NCBI RefSeq assembly: GCF_000785435.2
Contig: NZ_JTDB02000006.1
Location: forward strand, 62,001 to 126,000
Direction: 5' to 3'
Origin: Paraburkholderia sacchari
Lineage (GTDB): Bacteria; Pseudomonadota; Gammaproteobacteria; Burkholderiales; Burkholderiaceae
Length of the DNA stretch: 64,000 nt
Under the pieces are notes generated by a model, which searched no databases, had not been told where the DNA came from, and saw only the letters and a program-made list of their open reading frames with translations. The translations under genes and the position numbers were made by a program. Shown piece by piece: positions 24,903 to 34,013 of the stretch. Within the stretch, counting starts at the first letter, position 1. Every line of letters starts with the position of its first letter.

Positions 24903-25673
24903 ATGCACAGCATCTCGATCGCGCGAACGGGGAACCGGGCAGCCAGGCCAATCCGGATCGCTGCGTGCGCCGCGCTTCTGCTCTCGCCACTCGCCCTGAT
25001 TGCCCAGGACGAAAAGCCAGGTATTGCCTTTTCGGCGATCGAGCCGGGCGGACCGTTGCCGGCGGGGTGGAAGAACCTGCCGGTCGTGCGCGGCAAGCCG
25101 ATCACACAATACACACTGGTTCAGGAAGGCAACACAACGGTCCTTCAGGCAGATGCGAACCGGTCCGCTTCCGCCCTGATGCATGCAGGCAATATCGATC
25201 TGACGCAAACACCCGTGGTGGCATGGCGCTGGAAAGCAGACAAGCCGATCGAGGGCGCCGACAATCGCGTCGCAGCGAAGGAAGACGCGCCCGCGCGACT
25301 GGTGTTCACATTTGATGGTGACACCAGCAAGCTGTCGATTTTCGATCGGACGAGCATGGCAGTGGCAAAGCACCTGGGTGGCCAGGACCTGCCCTACGCG
25401 ACGCTCATGTACATCTGGTCGACCACGGCTACGCCTGGCAGCGTCATTGCCAATCCCCATACCAAGCGTGTTCAGATGATCGTCGTCTCCGGTCAGCCCG
25501 GCGATGCAGCCCAGTGGCAAACCCTGCGTCGCAACATCGTGCAGGACTACAAGAAAGTCTTTCATGAACCGCCGGGCCGGATCAGTGGCTACGGCCTGCT
25601 GACCGATACCGACAATACCGGTACTGCAACACGGGCGTGGTATGGAGACATCCAGTTCCTGCCTGGGCCATAA
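24903..25673 (+). CDS. Exported DUF3047 protein
   Basis: A 256-aa protein with an N-terminal signal (RIAACAALLLSPLALIAQ, cleavage near residue 35) and a DUF3047 domain: VVAWRWKADKPIEGADN, LGGQDLPYATLMYIWS and HEPPGRISGYGLLTDTDNTG, with the typical YGDIQF ending. The domain has a jelly-roll-like beta pattern and is found in many proteobacteria without known function. The ATG at 24903 directly precedes the signal peptide. It stands alone, 99 bases after the LysR gene. Confidence 0.85.
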   Translation: MHSISIARTGNRAARPIRIAACAALLLSPLALIAQDEKPGIAFSAIEPGGPLPAGWKNLPVVRGKPITQYTLVQEGNTTVLQADANRSASALMHAGNIDLTQTPVVAWRWKADKPIEGADNRVAAKEDAPARLVFTFDGDTSKLSIFDRTSMAVAKHLGGQDLPYATLMYIWSTTATPGSVIANPHTKRVQMIVVSGQPGDAAQWQTLRRNIVQDYKKVFHEPPGRISGYGLLTDTDNTGTATRAWYGDIQFLPGP

Positions 25674-26121
25674 CACGCTTAAGCCTTGATCGGCCAGCCA
25701 GCTCGCCTGCACCTCCCGCGCGAGTGGCGGGTGTGCCCCGGGTGCGGAAAAATAGCGTCGATCTGCACGATTCGATTCGGCAAGCTATGCGGCGCGCTTG
25801 CCCAGCATGGCCAGATACTGCTTCACCGCCCCCCATTCCGGATGGGCAAAACCGGAACGTCTGACATTGCAGATTCGCTTCGAGTTCCCTACGAATGCCA
25901 TACGCGATGCTCACGCGCGTAACGTCAACGCCGATAAAACAGGATTGCGCGTACTCCACGTCACATGCATCGGCGATAATCGAATGCGCCCTCTTTCTCT
26001 ACGACGCAGTCGCACAACCGCACCGACGGCTCCATCGTCACCCGCCATCCCCCTCGGAACGTAACCGACGACGCAGGCCGCCACGGCATCGAGCAACACT
26101 CGTACTACACTCAAAACCATC
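25674..26121. other. Intergenic region without recognised gene
   Basis: These 448 bases between the DUF3047 gene and the DMT transporter gene hold no convincing coding frame. GC content drops towards the end. A 38-codon minus-strand frame at 25785-25901 ends in a protein-like HPEWGAVKQYLAMLGKRAA, possibly the eroded tail of a lost gene, but nothing upstream supports it. The promoter of the transporter gene must lie in the last 150 bases; I could not define it. Confidence 0.5.
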
Positions 26122-27183
26122 ATGAAATCGCATCTGCACGCCATTGCCACGGCACTGCTGGCCGCCGCGCTGTTCGGCGTGGCCACGCCGCTCGCCAAGG
26201 CGCTGCTCGGCACATTGCCGCCCTTCATGGTCGCGGGACTTTTCTATCTGGGCAGCGGCGCGGGGCTCGCGCTCGTCATGCTCGTGCGGCGGCTCGGCCG
26301 GCGCGCGGGCGAGCCGCCCGCGCACGCCCCGCTGCGTCTGGCCGAAGCGCCCTGGCTCGCGGGCGCGATCCTCGCGGGCGGCGTGGCCGGCCCGGCGCTG
26401 CTGATGCTCGGGCTGGTCACCACGCCCGCCGCCACCAGTTCGCTGCTGCTCAATCTCGAAGGCGTGCTCACGGCGCTCATCGCATGGATTTGCTTTCGCG
26501 AGAACTTCGACGCGCAGATCGCGCTAGGGATGGTGGCCATCGTCGCGGGCGGCGTGCTGCTCTCGTGGAACGGACCGCACGCGGGGCTCGCGCCGGGTGC
26601 GCTGTTCGTGGCCGGAGCATGCCTGTGCTGGGCCATCGACAATAACCTCACGCGCAAGGTCTCCGCCAACGATGCTATGACCATCGCCTGCCTCAAGGGC
26701 CTCGTGGCCGGCCCCGTGAATCTGGCCGTCGCGTTCTGGCTGGGTGCGCACTGGCCCGACGGCGCGAGCCTGGCAGGCACGCTGGCCGTGGGCTTCGCGG
26801 GCTACGGCGTGAGCCTCGTGCTGTTCGTGATCGCCCTGCGCAATCTGGGCACGGCGCGCACGGGCGCGTATTTTTCGGTGGCGCCGCTGTTCGGCGTCGC
26901 GCTTTCGCTGCTGCTCTGGCCGCAGCGTCCGGCGCCCACGTTCTGGGCCGCCCTTGGGCTCATGGCGTTTGGCGTCTGGCTGCACGTGCGCGAGCGCCAC
27001 GAGCATTCGCACACGCACGAAGCGCTCGACCATACGCACAGGCACCGCCACGACGCGCATCATCAGCACGAGCACGACTTCGACTGGGATGGCACCGAGC
27101 CGCACACGCATGCGCATCACCATGTGCCGCTCACGCACACGCATGCGCATTACCCGGATGTGCATCACCGGCATTCGCATTGA
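26122..27183 (+). CDS. DMT/EamA transporter with histidine-rich C-terminal tail
   Basis: A 353-aa ten-helix transporter of the drug/metabolite superfamily with two EamA repeats (PAATSSLLLNLEGVLTALIA in the first, ARTGAYFSVAPLFGVALSL in the second). After the last helix (about residue 292) a hydrophilic tail of about 60 residues contains some 24 histidines in HTH and HHH patterns mixed with Asp and Glu. Such tails are rare in EamA proteins and typical of metal exporters or metal buffers, so a link with Ni, Co, Zn or Cu is possible. The EamA body alone does not indicate a substrate. Confidence 0.9.
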   Translation: MKSHLHAIATALLAAALFGVATPLAKALLGTLPPFMVAGLFYLGSGAGLALVMLVRRLGRRAGEPPAHAPLRLAEAPWLAGAILAGGVAGPALLMLGLVTTPAATSSLLLNLEGVLTALIAWICFRENFDAQIALGMVAIVAGGVLLSWNGPHAGLAPGALFVAGACLCWAIDNNLTRKVSANDAMTIACLKGLVAGPVNLAVAFWLGAHWPDGASLAGTLAVGFAGYGVSLVLFVIALRNLGTARTGAYFSVAPLFGVALSLLLWPQRPAPTFWAALGLMAFGVWLHVRERHEHSHTHEALDHTHRHRHDAHHQHEHDFDWDGTEPHTHAHHHVPLTHTHAHYPDVHHRHSH

Positions 27184-27320
27184 CGGCATTGACGGCATTG
27201 ACGAGATTCACCATACAGAGAGCAGCACAGCAATTTTCCCCAGGCGCATGAACGAGCGGATGAGCACAATCGCCTGATGATCGACGCCTGCATGCGGGCA
27301 TGGATGAAGGAGACAATGCG

Positions 27321-27710
27321 ATGGTTTCTCTCTACCGTGAAGTTCCCCTCGAAACCGATGCGGCCCACGCATGGGAAACGCTGCGCGATTCGCGCAATCT
27401 CGCGCGGGTGTTCGCGGGGGTGCTAACCGACGTGCAAGTGGAAGGCGACCTGCGCACCGTGACGTTTGCTAACGGCAGCGTGATAGAAGAACGCATCGTG
27501 GCCGTGGATGACGCGCGCATGCGCGTGGCCTATGCAGTGCGAGGGCCGAACTTCGAGCAGCACGCCGCTTCGATGCAAATCGTGGCCGAATCGGCCGGAC
27601 ACTGCCGCCTCGTGTGGATCAGCGATTTCCTGCCGGACGACCGGCGCGCCATGGTCGAACCGCTGATGGACGCGGGCTGCGCCGCAGCCGCGCGGAATTT
27701 GGCGCGATAA
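27321..27710 (+). CDS. SRPBCC-fold protein
   Basis: A 129-aa protein related to polyketide cyclase/SRPBCC domains: it opens VSLYREVPLETDAAHAWETL, continues with FANGSVIEERIVAVDDARMR and ends with CRLVWISDFLPDDRRAMVEP, a pattern of strands around a hydrophobic pocket closed by a C-terminal helix. Such proteins bind or modify hydrophobic ligands. AGGAGA precedes the ATG at 27321. It is convergent with the DUF3079 gene and shares a terminator hairpin with it. Confidence 0.8.
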   Translation: MVSLYREVPLETDAAHAWETLRDSRNLARVFAGVLTDVQVEGDLRTVTFANGSVIEERIVAVDDARMRVAYAVRGPNFEQHAASMQIVAESAGHCRLVWISDFLPDDRRAMVEPLMDAGCAAAARNLAR

Positions 27711-27727
27711 AGGCAGCGCCCAAATAA

Positions 27728-27755
27728 AAACGCGAGCGCCAATGCGCTCGCGTTT
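27728..27755. terminator. Bidirectional intrinsic terminator
   Basis: AAACGCGAGCGC (27728-27739), a 4-base loop and the exact complement GCGCTCGCGTTT (27744-27755) form a perfect 12-bp stem with A/T runs on both sides. It lies between the convergent SRPBCC and DUF3079 genes and can serve both. Confidence 0.85.
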
Positions 27756-27769
27756 CGGTGTGTTTGGCG

Positions 27770-27991
27770 TCAGTGCTGGGCGCTCGTGCTCGTGGTAGCC
27801 GAGGCGTCTTCGTCAGAGGCTTCGAAGCCCCAGTCGCCGTAATCGAGCCAGTCTTCGCCAAGCAATTCGATGGGGTGCTGGGTGCGCGACGAACCGTTTC
27901 CGCAACTAAGCGAACTAGCGGGGCAATAGCGGTCGCAACCCCAGCAGATGCGTTCAGGATGCTTCGGATGCAGCGGAATTTTCTTGGCCAT
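27770..27991 (-). CDS. DUF3079 small cysteine-rich protein
   Basis: A 73-aa protein that fits DUF3079: MAKKIPLHPKHPERICWGCD then RYCPASSLSCGNGSSRTQHP and HPIELLGEDWLDYGDWG. Four cysteines in a C-x2-C / C-x6-C pattern suggest bound zinc or iron-sulfur. The family is small, widespread in beta- and gammaproteobacteria, and of unknown function. Confidence 0.92.
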   Translation of the reverse strand: MAKKIPLHPKHPERICWGCDRYCPASSLSCGNGSSRTQHPIELLGEDWLDYGDWGFEASDEDASATTSTSAQH

Positions 27992-28218
27992 GGTGGTGCG
28001 TGATACGCAAATTTATCGGCAACGGAATTAATTCTAGGACGCGCGTCCGTACGATCCAGAGACGCATTGCCGCATTCCCTCCCCATGCCGACCCGATCTG
28101 CAAAACATCTGAGTCACCGTGTGCAAATAAAATCCCGCTTCGCCGCCCAATTCGCTGGTGTGGCGGCGGATTGGCGGTTAGTTGCACTTTAAAGGCGCAC
28201 ACTACAAACCCATCCCCA

Positions 28219-29673
28219 TCAATTCGACAACTCATCCAGCGAAACGCCATTGGTGCGCGGGCCGAAAGCGCCAATCGAAACCATCACCACGACCATGCAA
28301 ATCGTGATGCCGGCAAACACGCCATGCACGCCGAAGTCGCGCAGCAGCGCGGCAACAATGAAGCCCGACATCATCGCGCCCACCCGGCTCGCCGAATACA
28401 CCACGCCGTTCGCGCGGCAGCGCACCCAGGTGGGGAAAAGCTCCGCCTGGTAAGCGTGATAGCAGACCGAGATCATCTGCCCGGCGAGGCTGACCATGAT
28501 GCCGAGGGCGATCAGCGCAGCGGTGCTGCGCGCCTGCGCAAACCCCAGCCCGAAGACCACCACCGCCAGCGCCGATCCGACGATGAGCCATTTGCGCTCG
28601 ATGCGGTCGGCCACCGGCATGGCGAGCAGCGGGCCGCACGGCAACGCGGTGGCGATCACGAACGCGTAGAGCAGGCTCTTCGTGACGGTCACGCCCTGCC
28701 CGATCAACAGCGTCGGCACCCAGTTCGCAAACCCGTAATAGCCGACGGCCTGACACAGATTGAACGCGATCAGCATGCAAAGCCGCGCACGGTACGGCGG
28801 CCGCCAGAGTTCGGCGAGCGACGCGCGCCGGTGCGCGGGCAGCGCGGGCATGGCAGCGGGCGCCGGCAACTCGCGCCCGCTCTCGCGCAATGCGGCATGC
28901 TCCAGTCCTGCGATGATCCGCTCGGCGTCCTCCGTGCGCCCGTGGGTGGCGAGCCAGCGCGGGCTCTCCGGCACCACGCGGCGCACGAACCACACCAGCA
29001 CGGCGCCCAGTGCGCCTGCCAGCACGACCCAGCGCCAGCCGTCGATGCCGAACGGCGCGATAGGCACGAGCCACCACGAGAGCAAGGCCGAAGCCGGCGC
29101 GGCCGCGAACATGACCGCCTGGTTGAACGCCATGGCGCGCCCGCGCATCTGCTGCGGCACCATCTCCGTGACGTAGCTGTCGATCGTGACAATCTCTATG
29201 CCCACGCCGATTCCCGTTATGAAGCGCCACAGGATCAGCCCCTCGGACGAATGCTGCACCGCCATCACCACCGAGCCGAGCGAATACCACAGCAGCGAGA
29301 ACGTGAATACGCTTCGTCGTCCAAATTTATCGGGCAGCCAACCGAAAAACAGCGTACCCACGAATAACCCGCCAAAGGTCGCGGCGACGAATGCGCCAAT
29401 GCCGTTGAAGCCGAAGAAGCTCGCCGTGGTGGTGTGCAGCAGGCCGCTCTTCGCCAAACCCGGCGCGATGTAGCCCGTGAAAATGAGGTCGTAGACCTCG
29501 AAGAAGCCGCCCAGCGAGATGAGCAGGACGAGCTTCCAAAGCTGCCGCGTAACGGGCAGCCGGTCGAGGCGCGCCGATAATGCCTGTGCCGCCGTGTTTC
29601 CGGCAGCCAGCCCGCGAGCGGCCAGGTCCAGCGCCTCGCTGGACGCCTCGTCCGTGGTGAGGGTGCGTTGCAT
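28219..29673 (-). CDS. MFS transporter of the sugar/aromatic-acid porter type
   Basis: Twelve-helix major facilitator of 484 aa. LGGFFEVYDLIFTGYIAPGL in helix 1, GWLPDKFGRRSVFTF after helix 2 and GVGIEIVTIDSYVTEMVPQQ with RGRAMAF in helix 4-5 are family motifs. The ATG at 29673 has GGAGA upstream; the frame extends four codons further without a ribosome site. It follows the CoA-transferase and HMG-CoA lyase genes, so it probably imports the acid they degrade. A paralog lies at 36801-38198. Confidence 0.9.
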   Translation of the reverse strand: MQRTLTTDEASSEALDLAARGLAAGNTAAQALSARLDRLPVTRQLWKLVLLISLGGFFEVYDLIFTGYIAPGLAKSGLLHTTTASFFGFNGIGAFVAATFGGLFVGTLFFGWLPDKFGRRSVFTFSLLWYSLGSVVMAVQHSSEGLILWRFITGIGVGIEIVTIDSYVTEMVPQQMRGRAMAFNQAVMFAAAPASALLSWWLVPIAPFGIDGWRWVVLAGALGAVLVWFVRRVVPESPRWLATHGRTEDAERIIAGLEHAALRESGRELPAPAAMPALPAHRRASLAELWRPPYRARLCMLIAFNLCQAVGYYGFANWVPTLLIGQGVTVTKSLLYAFVIATALPCGPLLAMPVADRIERKWLIVGSALAVVVFGLGFAQARSTAALIALGIMVSLAGQMISVCYHAYQAELFPTWVRCRANGVVYSASRVGAMMSGFIVAALLRDFGVHGVFAGITICMVVVMVSIGAFGPRTNGVSLDELSN

Positions 29674-29800
29674 GTCTGTCTCCATGTCTGCCGTGCGTGC
29701 GACATCGCTCAGGCGATTGCCGCCGCAGGAACTTCGTTATGCATGCTTGCGCGAGCCGCTGCGGCCCGCGATATGTCGCGGCGAACCGGCGCCGCTATGG

Positions 29801-30955
29801 CTATGGCTTCGCTGCAATGCCGCCCAGCCGTGCGAGCACTTCCGCCGTGTGCTCGCCCACCTTCGCGAGCGGCTGGCGCACGCCCGGGCGGCGGCCATCC
29901 ATCAGGAGCGGAAGGAGCACGACCTCGGTGGTCTCGCCGTCGTCGGTCTGCATTGGCGCGAGCCCGCCGCTTTCCCGCAGATGCGGATCGTCGAATAGCT
30001 GGTCGGGGCGCACGATCGGCGCATAGGGAATGCCTGCCGCTTCGAGACGCGGCGTCAATTCGTTCGCGCGCACGCTCTTGAGCATTTCGCCGAGCCGCGC
30101 GAGCAATTCGGGCCGCACGGCCACGCGCGAAGCATTGGTGGCGTACTGCGGTTCATCTGCAAGATTCGGACAACCAATGACCTCGCACAGCGTCACGAAC
30201 TGCTTGTCGCTCACCGCGCCGATAAAAAGCTGCTCGCCCTCGGCAAGCGTGAACACGTCGTAGACGCTCCACGCCGAGACGCGCGAAGGCATGGGCGGCG
30301 GCGCTTCATGCGTCATCGCGTACTGCTGCATGTGCTGGGCGCTCAGAAACACGCAATTTTCGAAGAGCGCGCTTTGCACTTCCTGGCCGCGCCCGGTGGC
30401 GTCTCGCTCGCGCAGCGCCGCCAGCACGCCTATCGCACCGAACATCCCGCCCATGATGTCGTTCACCGAGGTGCCCGCGCGCAGCGGCCTGCCCGCCGGC
30501 CCCGTCATATACGACAGCCCGCCCATCATCTGCACGACTTCGTCGAGCGCGAGGCGGTTCTCGTAGGGACCTGGAAGAAAGCCCTTGTGCGATACGTAGA
30601 TGAGGCGCTCAAAGCGCTGCGAAAGCGTGGCATAGTCGAGCCCGAGCTTGTTCATCAGGCCGGGCCGGAAGTTCTCGAGCATCACGTCGCTCTGCCCGAT
30701 CAACTCGATCGCGGCGGCGCGGCCCTCCTCCGTGTTGATGTCGAGCACGACGCTTTTTTTATTGCGGTTGAACGAGCGGAAAAAGCCGATGCCGAGCCCC
30801 GGCAGATTGCGCGTCTTGTCGCCGCCGGGCGGCTCGATCTTGATGACCTCCGCGCCGAGATCGGCGAGGATCATGCCGCACGTCGGCCCCATGACCATGT
30901 GCGTGAATTCGACGACGCGCACGCCGTCGAGCGGAAGCCGTTTTACTGTGTTCAC
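29801..30955 (-). CDS. CaiB/BaiF-family CoA-transferase
   Basis: Class III CoA-transferase of 384 aa, which moves CoA from an acyl-CoA donor to a carboxylic acid. The sequence starts LDGVRVVEFTHMVMGPTCGM with GAEVIKIEPPGGDKTRNLPG, and RNKKSVVLDINTEEGR and TSVNDIMGGMFGAIGVLAAL (catalytic Asp in NDIMGG) follow. It starts 20 bases after the HMG-CoA lyase gene. Together with that enzyme it could activate a C6 hydroxy-dicarboxylate and cleave it. Confidence 0.93.
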   Translation of the reverse strand: MNTVKRLPLDGVRVVEFTHMVMGPTCGMILADLGAEVIKIEPPGGDKTRNLPGLGIGFFRSFNRNKKSVVLDINTEEGRAAAIELIGQSDVMLENFRPGLMNKLGLDYATLSQRFERLIYVSHKGFLPGPYENRLALDEVVQMMGGLSYMTGPAGRPLRAGTSVNDIMGGMFGAIGVLAALRERDATGRGQEVQSALFENCVFLSAQHMQQYAMTHEAPPPMPSRVSAWSVYDVFTLAEGEQLFIGAVSDKQFVTLCEVIGCPNLADEPQYATNASRVAVRPELLARLGEMLKSVRANELTPRLEAAGIPYAPIVRPDQLFDDPHLRESGGLAPMQTDDGETTEVVLLPLLMDGRRPGVRQPLAKVGEHTAEVLARLGGIAAKP

Positions 30956-30975
30956 AGTTACCTCAGGATGACGAA

Positions 30976-31911
30976 TTAGTTTGCGCAGGCAGCGCTAAAA
31001 GTCTTCGGCAAGCCCGCTCGCCAAAGGGCGCCATGCAGCGTCTCGTGTTCGAGCCACTGCGCCACTTGTGCGCGCAAGGCGAGCAGCGCGTCGATATCGA
31101 TACCGGTCTGGACGCCCATCGCGGCCAGCATGAACGCGAGATCCTCGCTCGCCGCATTGCCGCTCGCGCCCGGTGCGTGCGGGCAGCCGCCAATACCGGC
31201 CAGCGAGGCGTCGAAGCGCGTAACGCCCGCTTCCAGTGCGGCAACTACGTTGGCGAGCGCGAGGCCGCGCGTATCGTGAAAGTGCGCGCACCAGAGCCGC
31301 TCGCCCGCGATGGCGCGTGCGGCTCCGAACAACTCGCGCACGGCGGCGGGATTCGCGTAGCCCACCGTATCGGCGAGGCTCACGCGGTCGGCACCCGCAT
31401 CGAGCAGCGCCTGCATGTAGCGCAACACGTCCCGCGCTTGCACCTGCCCCTGCAACGTACAGCCGAACGCCGTGCCGATGCCGCCTTCGATCAGCGTCTT
31501 CGCACCGGCCGCGTCGCGCGCGGCGCGCATGCGCGCGACTTCGGCCACCACTTCGTCGGGTGTCTTGCGCAGATTCGCGAGGCTGTGCGCCTCGCTCGCG
31601 GAGAGCGGCACGAGCATGAGATCGGCTCCCGCCTCGATGGCGCGTGCGGCGCCCTTGAGATTGGGCACCAGCACCGAAACGAACAGGCCCGGCAGCCGCC
31701 GCGCGAAGTCGACGAGTTCGGGCGTATCGGCCAGTTGCGGCAGCAAGCGCGCGGGCACGAACGAGCCCACCTCGATCTCGCGCACGCCGGCCTCGTGCGC
31801 CGCGCGCAGCCACTCCCATTTGCGCTCGGTGGGCAACACGCTCTGGATGCTTTGCAGGCCGTCGCGCAAGCCGACTTCACGAATAACGGCGCGCTCGGGG
31901 AATGAGGGCAT
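30976..31911 (-). CDS. Hydroxymethylglutaryl-CoA lyase family enzyme
   Basis: A 311-aa HMGL-like TIM-barrel lyase. The substrate loop IREVGLRDGLQS (Arg16, Asp17), the metal-binding HFHDTRGLALANV and the cysteine loop GIGGCPHAPGASGNAASED are all intact. Standard members cleave HMG-CoA into acetoacetate and acetyl-CoA. Here it is first in an operon with a CoA-transferase and an MFS importer instead of leucine-degradation genes, so external 3-hydroxy-3-methylglutarate or a related acid is a likely substrate. Confidence 0.93.
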   Translation of the reverse strand: MPSFPERAVIREVGLRDGLQSIQSVLPTERKWEWLRAAHEAGVREIEVGSFVPARLLPQLADTPELVDFARRLPGLFVSVLVPNLKGAARAIEAGADLMLVPLSASEAHSLANLRKTPDEVVAEVARMRAARDAAGAKTLIEGGIGTAFGCTLQGQVQARDVLRYMQALLDAGADRVSLADTVGYANPAAVRELFGAARAIAGERLWCAHFHDTRGLALANVVAALEAGVTRFDASLAGIGGCPHAPGASGNAASEDLAFMLAAMGVQTGIDIDALLALRAQVAQWLEHETLHGALWRAGLPKTFSAACAN

Positions 31912-32075
31912 GAAGTGTCTCCATCAGCATTTGGGGGCGTTTCCCGGCTCATTTCCAGCTATGTGGAGAACCGGTGCTGTGCTAACTTTAGTCATTCCCT
32001 GAGATACATAAAGCGGTATTTTGGAACCGCAGACATTCCGAACTGGAAACGTCGTGGAGAGAGACGGAGCAGCGT

Positions 32076-32996
32076 ATGCACGACATCGATATCAAGACCT
32101 TGCGGTTGCTGGTTGCCGTATGCGAGCACGGCAACATGGGCCGCGCGGCGCGCGACGAGCACATCGAGCCTTCTGCGATCAGCAAACGCATCGCGCAACT
32201 GGAAGCAAGCCTCGGGGTGCCGCTTCTCACGCGCTCGCGGCGCGGCGTGCAGCCCACGCCTGCGGGCGTCGCGCTCCTCGAGCACGCGCGCAGCGTGATC
32301 TTCACGCTCGAACGCGCGCTCGGCGACATCGCGGCGTTCGGCAGCGGCCTGCGCGGCAGCGTGAGCGTGTGCGCGTCCGCCTCGGCGATTGCCGAGGCAC
32401 TGCTCGATGACCTCGCCTCGTTCATGCGCATGCCGGCGCACCAGAACATTCGCGTAAACGTGGATGAGCGCACCTCCAGCGAACTGGTGCAGCGTGTGCG
32501 CGACGGCGTGGCGGCAGTGGGTGTCTGCTGGGACAACGTGGAACTGGCCGGCCTCGCGTCGCGGCCGTGGCGCGAAGACCGGCTCGCGCTCGCGGTGCAT
32601 CCCGACCATGCGCTCGCGCGCCGCAAGTCCGTTGCGTTCGCCGATACGCTCGACTTCGAGCACGTGGGCCTGCCGCCCTCCACGGCGGTGCACACGCTGT
32701 TGCAGCGCTCGGCGGCGCGCAGCGGGCGCACCATCGACTATCGCGCGACGGTGTCGAATTTCGACGCGGCGTTCCGGGTGGTGGCGGCGAATCTGGGCAT
32801 TAGCGTCGTACCGCAAGAAGTCGGCCAGACCTACACGCGCATCATGAACGTGCGCATGATCGCGCTCTCCGACGCCTGGGCGCGCCGGCGCTTTATCGTC
32901 TGCTTTCGCGAGTTCGATGCGTTGCAGCCCGCCGCGCAGCGCATGGTCGAACATCTCGTGATGCGGGCGGAATCCGCTCAGAAGGCGCCGGAGTGA
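32076..32996 (+). CDS. LysR-family regulator, divergent from HMG-CoA lyase operon
   Basis: LysR regulator of 306 aa: winged helix IKTLRLLVAVCEHGNMGRAA with EPSAISKRIAQLEASLGVPL, then an effector domain (NFDAAFRVVAANLGISVVPQ). It is transcribed away from the HMG-CoA lyase/CoA-transferase/MFS operon across a 164-base gap and is its likely activator. The gap contains no motif I can assign with confidence. Confidence 0.92.
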   Translation: MHDIDIKTLRLLVAVCEHGNMGRAARDEHIEPSAISKRIAQLEASLGVPLLTRSRRGVQPTPAGVALLEHARSVIFTLERALGDIAAFGSGLRGSVSVCASASAIAEALLDDLASFMRMPAHQNIRVNVDERTSSELVQRVRDGVAAVGVCWDNVELAGLASRPWREDRLALAVHPDHALARRKSVAFADTLDFEHVGLPPSTAVHTLLQRSAARSGRTIDYRATVSNFDAAFRVVAANLGISVVPQEVGQTYTRIMNVRMIALSDAWARRRFIVCFREFDALQPAAQRMVEHLVMRAESAQKAPE

Positions 32997-33067
32997 AAAG
33001 CGCGGGCTTCGTGAATGCCGCGCGTCGTTTACACTTGCGCCATTAACGGCCCCACGATGATCTTTCA

Positions 33068-33955
33068 ATGAGGCATCTTCCGCCCCTGAACGCGCTGCAA
33101 ATCTTCGAAACGGTCGCCCGCTACGGCAGCTTCACGCGCGCGGCGGAACACCTGTGCGTCACCCAAGGCGCGGTGAGCCGGCAGATTCTCGCGCTAGAAG
33201 AATATTACCGGCTGCCGCTTTTCCGCCGCTCTCCCAAGGGGCTCGTGCTCACGCCCGAGGGCGAACAGCTGCTGCCCGCCGTGCGCGATGGCTTTGCGCG
33301 CATCGAAGAAGCCTCGATGCGGCTCACGCGCCAGCGCACCGAACTGGCGTTGAAAGTGCCCACCTGCGTGATGCGCTGGATGCTGCCGCGCATTATGCGT
33401 TTTCAGGCCGAGCATCCCGATCTTCAGGTGCAGATCACGACGACCTGGCAACACGAAGCAGACTTTCAGGCCGAGCCGTTCGACGCTGCCATCATCTACG
33501 CGCAGGCACCCGGCGCGGGCGTTCACGCCGTTGCGCTCTTCGACGAATACCTCACGCCCGTGTGCGCGCCGGAACTGCTGGAGAAGCACCCCATCGCGCA
33601 TGCCGACGACCTCGCCCATCAAACCCTGCTGCACCCGACGCGCGACCACCGCGACTGGAAGCTATGGCTCGCGCACGCAGGTGCGCAGCACGTGAATGCT
33701 CACGTGGGGCCCACATTCGAGTCGCTCGACCTCGCCAGCAGCGCCGCAATGCAAGGGTTCGGCGTGGCCATTGGCGACCGCACGCTCGCGAGCGAGGACC
33801 TCGCTGCAAACAGGCTCGTGATGCCTTTCGAGCTGACCGTGGCGACAGGCTGGCGCTACTACTTCGTCTATCCCGAGTGCGTTGCCCGGCAACAGAAGGT
33901 GCAGCGCTTCAGCGAGTGGATCGCGCACGATCGGGAACGCCCCGGCGCAGGTTGA
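33068..33955 (+). CDS. LysR-family regulator, GcvA-like
   Basis: A 295-aa LysR protein of the GcvA subgroup, recognised by the opening RHLPPLNALQIFETVARYGS, the TRAAEHLCVTQGAVSRQI helix pair and FESLDLASSAAMQGFGVAIG in the effector domain. GcvA-type proteins often control divergently placed or distant amino-acid or beta-lactamase genes. Here the next gene upstream is another LysR on the same strand, so the target is not evident. Confidence 0.9.
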   Translation: MRHLPPLNALQIFETVARYGSFTRAAEHLCVTQGAVSRQILALEEYYRLPLFRRSPKGLVLTPEGEQLLPAVRDGFARIEEASMRLTRQRTELALKVPTCVMRWMLPRIMRFQAEHPDLQVQITTTWQHEADFQAEPFDAAIIYAQAPGAGVHAVALFDEYLTPVCAPELLEKHPIAHADDLAHQTLLHPTRDHRDWKLWLAHAGAQHVNAHVGPTFESLDLASSAAMQGFGVAIGDRTLASEDLAANRLVMPFELTVATGWRYYFVYPECVARQQKVQRFSEWIAHDRERPGAG

Positions 33956-33968
33956 TCCGCGCTCGTAA

Positions 33969-33998
33969 CGAGAGAGCCTGATCTACGCGGCTCTCTCG
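33969..33998. terminator. Hairpin between convergent genes
   Basis: CGAGAGAGCC (33969-33978), a 10-base loop and GGCTCTCTCG (33989-33998) form a perfect 10-bp stem directly after the GcvA-like gene and before the end of the convergent 34014 gene. No T run follows, so it is either a weak terminator or an mRNA-stabilising stem. Confidence 0.55.
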
Positions 33999-34013
33999 CC
34001 AAGGCGCGCGGCA

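Noticed and set aside
25785..25901. 38-codon minus-strand frame ending in a protein-like segment
   Set aside because: The last 20 residues look like a real C-terminus, but there is no ribosome site or further homology upstream, so I mention it only in the intergenic entry.
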